Shown here in pieces: positions 16,870 through 20,060 of a DNA stretch of 20,060 bases. Position 1 is the stretch's first letter, and each line of letters opens with the position of its first letter. The notes beneath the pieces were generated by a model, which did no database searches, was not told where the DNA came from, and saw only the letters and a list, made by a program, of their open reading frames with translations. This stretch comes from Paulinella micropora (lineage: Eukaryota; Cercozoa; Imbricatea; Euglyphida). The DNA lies in the NCBI GenBank assembly GCA_009731375.1, contig BJOX01000026.1, positions 971,482-991,541 on the forward strand, in the 5' to 3' direction. A program made the position numbers and the translations under genes.

Positions 16870-16878
16870 AAGGGGGAG
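16870..16878 (+). promoter_or_regulatory. Polypurine tract
   Basis: AAGGGGGAG directly before the 3' LTR. This is the usual primer for plus-strand DNA synthesis and fixes the LTR start at 16879. Confidence 0.9.
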
Positions 16879-17231
16879 CGTTGTAATGTACTATTAATAC
16901 CCGTTACTCCACCTAGTCAATTTACCGGTAATTTGGATAGTCTTAGTCATAGGCAAGTTCATAGGCAGGACAGTTATTAATACCTTTATTACTGACAAGG
17001 ACACTTTCTAGAGTATTCGCGAATCATAGTCTGGAATGCCTAGAATCAAATGAGTATTACCATTCTGTAAAGGTCATAACATCATAAATTTGTGTGACCC
17101 AAAGTCATTAAAAGTCTTTTCTTNNNNNNNNNNGTGTGACCCAAAGTTATTAAAAGTCTTTTCTTCGGTTATTCTTTACCCTTAGCGGGGTAGCTTCCCT
17201 AAACTCTGCGTTTGAGTGATAGATTACTTTG
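16879..17231 (+). repeat. 3' LTR, with an assembly gap and duplicated segment
   Basis: Matches the 5' LTR from CGTTGTAATG to ATTACTTTG. It is 353 positions long because 10 N (17124-17133) are flanked on both sides by the same ~32 bases (GTGTGACCCAAAG...TCTTTTCTT, from 17092 and from 17134). The left LTR has this stretch once. Differences from the left LTR: no CTATGATA, and single changes GGCAGG, AATACC and CTTCGG. One of the two flanking copies has GTCATT where the other, like the left LTR, has GTTATT. Confidence 0.92.
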
Positions 17232-17236
17232 GATAA
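17232..17236. other. Target-site duplication, right (GATAA)
   Basis: Partner of 9623-9627. Confidence 0.8.
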
Positions 17237-18700
17237 TTTATTAATTAATAATAGTATTTAGTCATACCGGCCCACCCCAGTGACAATTACATATTTTTAC
17301 CTATATCACTGTAAGTGTAACGGTGAATTTAATGCTTTGGCGGTCTGGGGTTGTGGTGTTTAGTGACGTGTCATTATTCAAATATCTAAGTAAAAGTAAA
17401 ACACTAACCCTCTCGTCCAGTGCCCTTTTACCAAATAAAATTCAGGCCGGAGGGACTATGTAAAAAGTTACTGGTTACATGCAAGAATGCTTACTACGCA
17501 GGAACCATCATATCTAAATTTATTTTCTTTTATGTAATATTCAAAGTAATCACTTAAATAAATTTAATAGTATTAAAATTAAGTGAAAACTTCGCGGTCA
17601 TTTATTAGACTTTTGATTGGCAGCTAACTACACATGGATAAATATTCTTTTTGACCAGTTCATTAGATTCGCCTCTGCACGACGTTTCGACTTCACTAAC
17701 TAGTTCAAAAGTTTCGATTCCGCTCAGAAATGATTTCAAACTATCAGTTCTAAGTTCTTTTCAGCTATTTCCACTTTTCCCATCCGCATTACCTTTTCCC
17801 CCGATTTCCCGTGAAACACGTTTTACTGTAAATTTTGTGGACAAAGAGAAGGATTCGCGGAAAAAGACAATATCTAACTGTCTTTTCCGTTCCCAGTCAT
17901 TTTCGCCTAGGCTTCCCACATCGTTTTGGGAATTTTCAAGTCCAACAACTCGACACTATCAGTTTAATGACTGTTAACTTGAAAACTCGCGACACAATTC
18001 GTTTGAGAACTTCACAATCTACGTTCGACACTTGATCGTAAGTTGCATCCAATTCTGCCAAGAGTTCGAAATTACGCAAGTAAACGAAGTGACCTCTCTA
18101 CTATTTACGTGTATTTCACCTGCTCACATTGAGTCAGGACTCGATGCAGCCATAGTGTTCTATTAAGAGTTCGTTGTATCTGCCCACTTGAAGAGTTGTA
18201 TACAAACTCACATAATAACAGTCAATGAATCTGTATGCATGTGGCCCCTGGTGCGATGATTTTGGTTGGAGAACAGGTGACATACTACTAGTCGATTTAG
18301 GTTTCCCTGCTACTCCTGCCTCCCTTATATACTGTAATCACAAACATTGCAGCAGAAACTGTCTGACGCGGAGGCAGAGGAACGCATACAGTCTGACCCA
18401 TGAATGATTTTCCACAGCACAGCACATGCCTCTATCAGCAGAGAGCGCAGGTGGCCAGGGGTGTCGTGTCCGAGGGCTGACTATATACCGGTACCTCTTT
18501 CATCTGCTAGCGATTTCGGCAAGCGTGCCACGCGAATTTTGATGACCAGAAGAGATAATTGCATAATGACATAATCGCATATGAGCAACCGAATCTACCG
18601 AAAGAAGCCTAACTAACATTAATAAATACTTTTTTATTGCTTAAGTAATATACTTGTTGCAAGACTAAGTGTGCGGAGAAGTCTGTATCTAATTCTATCT
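17237..18700. other. Spacer without recognised gene
   Basis: Unique, AT-rich at first (17237-17700), then mixed. The longest open frame (17651-17977, + strand, 108 codons, Ser/Phe/Pro-rich) has no recognisable motif and I do not call it. A TATA-like CTATATA lies at 18480-18486 before the possible exons at 18.7-19.6 kb. No repeats or RNA genes recognised. Confidence 0.6.
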
Positions 18701-18712
18701 GTCTGTACACAG

Positions 18713-18808
18713 GTCATCAATCATACATCGCTGCGGGCTCGGCCGCGGGTCCCGATGGAGGGCGGGGTGCGTCCGGAGATGGCGGACCGGCCGGCTGTGG
18801 GCGACTGA
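18713..18808 (+). CDS. Possible exon of a second + strand gene
   Basis: A pyrimidine-rich acceptor (ATTCTATCTGTCTGTACACAG, AG at 18711-18712) precedes a GC-rich stretch, open for 31 codons to a TGA: VINHTSLRARPRVPMEGGVR, then PEMADRPAVGD. GC content is far above the surroundings. The opposite strand is also open over this stretch. The evidence is compositional plus one acceptor only. Confidence 0.25.
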   Translation, partial: VINHTSLRARPRVPMEGGVRPEMADRPAVGD

Positions 18809-19002
18809 CCCGGCTTGGCCTTCGGCCCCAACAACGGAGAATCCTCATGCGCCTGCCGCACACGCGCACGCACAATACAATCCCGTGACCAAAATTTTCC
18901 TCCAACTTTGATCTCGTCCTCAATCGATTGTAATGCTATGTCGATGCCAAGCCCTTGTTCGTAGGCTCAGGCATAGTAGTAGGTGTGTATGTGTTTGGAG
19001 AG

Positions 19003-19003
19003 A

Positions 19004-19048
<45 letters not shown>

Positions 19049-19095
19049 GTGTGTGTGTGTGAGTGTGTGTGTGTGTGTGTGTGGAGAGAGAGACC
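19003..19095. repeat. GA and GT dinucleotide microsatellites
   Basis: (GA)n at about 19003-19043, then (GT)n at about 19045-19082, then a short GA run. Open frames here are artefacts. Confidence 0.95.
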
Positions 19096-19226
19096 TCTGT
19101 ATCGGAGGGGTAGATCATGTTGCTTTGTGATCCGCTTCCTAGCCCTCCTAGCGACTCCCCTTTGCTCTACAGGCCCCGCGCAGCCCCACACAAAACACAC
19201 ACAGACAAATGCTTGCTCTTGTCGAT

Positions 19227-19360
19227 GTCGTCGTCGTCGTTGTTGTTGTTGTTGTTGTTGTTGTTGTTGCTGCTGCTGCTGCTGCTTGCTGCTTCTTGTT
19301 TTCGTTGCTGTTCTCGCTTTTGTTCCTGCTGTTCTCACTATTGTTGCTGTAGTTGTTGTT
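19227..19360. repeat. TCG/TTG/TGC trinucleotide repeat
   Basis: TCG, then (TTG)n, then (CTG)n, decaying into TGC/TTG-rich sequence to about 19360. Long poly-Cys, poly-Leu or poly-Gln frames come from the period of three. Confidence 0.9.
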
Positions 19361-19379
19361 GCAAACACCACACACGCAG

Positions 19380-19397
19380 GACACAGTGGGCTGTCAG

Positions 19398-19399
<2 letters not shown>
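19380..19399 (+). CDS. Possible micro-exon of second + strand gene
   Basis: 20 nt between acceptor CACACACGCAG (AG 19378-19379) and a GTGTGT donor that is the start of a (GT)n microsatellite. One reading (two leading bases, then HSGLSA) ends in phase 0 and would join the exon at 19483. Weak evidence. Confidence 0.25.
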
Positions 19400-19437
<38 letters not shown>

Positions 19438-19470
19438 TGGTGTGTGTGCGTGTGTGGTGGTGTGTGGTGT
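19400..19470. repeat. GT microsatellite
   Basis: (GT)n at 19400-19436 and related GTGGTG sequence up to the acceptor at 19481. Confidence 0.92.
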
Positions 19471-19482
19471 GGATTGAGGCAG

Positions 19483-19558
19483 GTGACCAAGATGTTGCGC
19501 ACCTCGCTGCGCGCCACCGCCCGAGAACGCACAGCCCTGTCACACACACAGTCCATAA
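19483..19558 (+). CDS. Probable exon of a second + strand gene
   Basis: Acceptor TTGAGGCAG (AG 19481-19482), donor GTAAAT (19559). It is open as VTKMLRTSLRATARERTALS followed by HTQSI and one leftover base. It is GC-rich and non-repetitive between GT and CATA-like repeats. Its end with the donor is repeated at 19621-19674 (donor copy GTAAAC), the same exon-edge duplication seen in the EGF-TM gene, which is indirect support that it is an exon. Product unknown. Confidence 0.4.
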
Positions 19559-19620
19559 GTAAATTATATACACATCTATATGTACAAACATATGATACAT
19601 ATATATCTATTCATATACTC

Positions 19621-19674
19621 TGCGAGCGACCGCACGCGAACGCACAGCCCTGCCACCCACAGTACATAAGTAAA
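19621..19674 (+). repeat. Copy of the 19483-19558 exon end with donor
   Basis: TGCGAGCGACCGCACGCGAA, CGCACAGCCCTG and CAGTACATAAGTAAAC match 19508-19563 with scattered substitutions and a small deletion. Confidence 0.8.
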
Positions 19675-19764
19675 CTTATACATATGTATGTACACAAGGC
19701 AGAATATTCATATACCTATATACATATGTATATATATATATATCTATACACATTATATGTATGT

Positions 19765-20060
<296 letters not shown>

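Larger units (their letters stand above)
9623..17236 (+). mobile_element. Ty1/copia LTR retrotransposon, near complete
   Basis: Domain order gag - zinc knuckle - protease - integrase - reverse transcriptase - RNase H (integrase before RT) marks the copia superfamily. It is bounded by LTRs and a 5-bp duplication, with a primer-binding site after the left LTR and a polypurine tract before the right one. The internal region is about 6.9 kb, long for this superfamily because of low-complexity spacers after the zinc knuckle and between integrase and RT. The LTRs differ by three clear substitutions, one ambiguous substitution and an 8-bp indel over about 310 aligned bases, so the insertion looks young. 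Two frame changes interrupt what is normally a single polyprotein. It inserted downstream of, and in the same orientation as, the host gene. Confidence 0.95.

Noticed and set aside
17651-17977. 108-codon + strand frame
   Set aside because: No motif, no splice or start context, atypical composition. It could be chance in a 1.5-kb spacer.

Overview
This is a eukaryotic nuclear contig. It has spliceosomal introns (GT...AG), very dense tetranucleotide microsatellites (GATA/CTAT, CATA/GTAT, TTAC) and a complete Ty1/copia LTR retrotransposon. There are five runs of N: four of exactly 10 N, each with matching or repetitive sequence on both sides, and one of 826 N. I cannot place the lineage. A split EGF-plus-transmembrane gene suggests an animal or a protist with animal-like surface proteins, but that is inference.

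Layout. (1) 1-752 is a GATA array. (2) About 900-8478 holds, in my reading, one host gene on the + strand, cut into short exons (35-291 nt) that are lost among microsatellites. No long reading frame shows it. Thirteen segments (1778, 2242, 2625, 3444, 3978, 4982, 5813, 6245, 6616, 7052, 7844 and 8188, plus a weak one at 910) each have an AG acceptor and, except the last, a GT donor, and their reading phases agree from one to the next. Five of them in series (5813-7098) spell a six-cysteine EGF-like domain. The last encodes a transmembrane helix, a short tail and a stop. The product looks like a single-pass membrane protein with a juxtamembrane EGF module. I do not recognise the N-terminal part. 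The gene's 5' end lies outside the window or is unrecognised.

(3) 8479-9622 is AT-rich spacer with a poly-G tract, a short gap and a diverged pair of ~50 bp repeats. (4) 9623-17236 is the copia-type element: target-site duplication GATAA, two near-identical LTRs (319 bp on the left), a primer-binding site that matches the anticodon half of initiator tRNA-Met, gag, a second frame with the zinc knuckle and protease, a third with integrase, reverse transcriptase and RNase H, a polypurine tract, the 3' LTR and GATAA again. The coding region lies in three frames joined by a +1 and a -1 step. All catalytic motifs I can check are present. (5) 17237-18700 shows no gene. (6) 18.7-19.7 kb has a few possible exons of another + strand gene among GA, GT and TTG/TGC repeats. 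(7) The window ends in GATA/GACA arrays.

The two most unusual features are these. First, exon edges with their splice sites have been copied repeatedly into the neighbouring intron microsatellites, at no fewer than six places. Second, the retrotransposon has its gag start codon inside the primer-binding site and may carry a Tudor/SH3-like module between integrase and reverse transcriptase.
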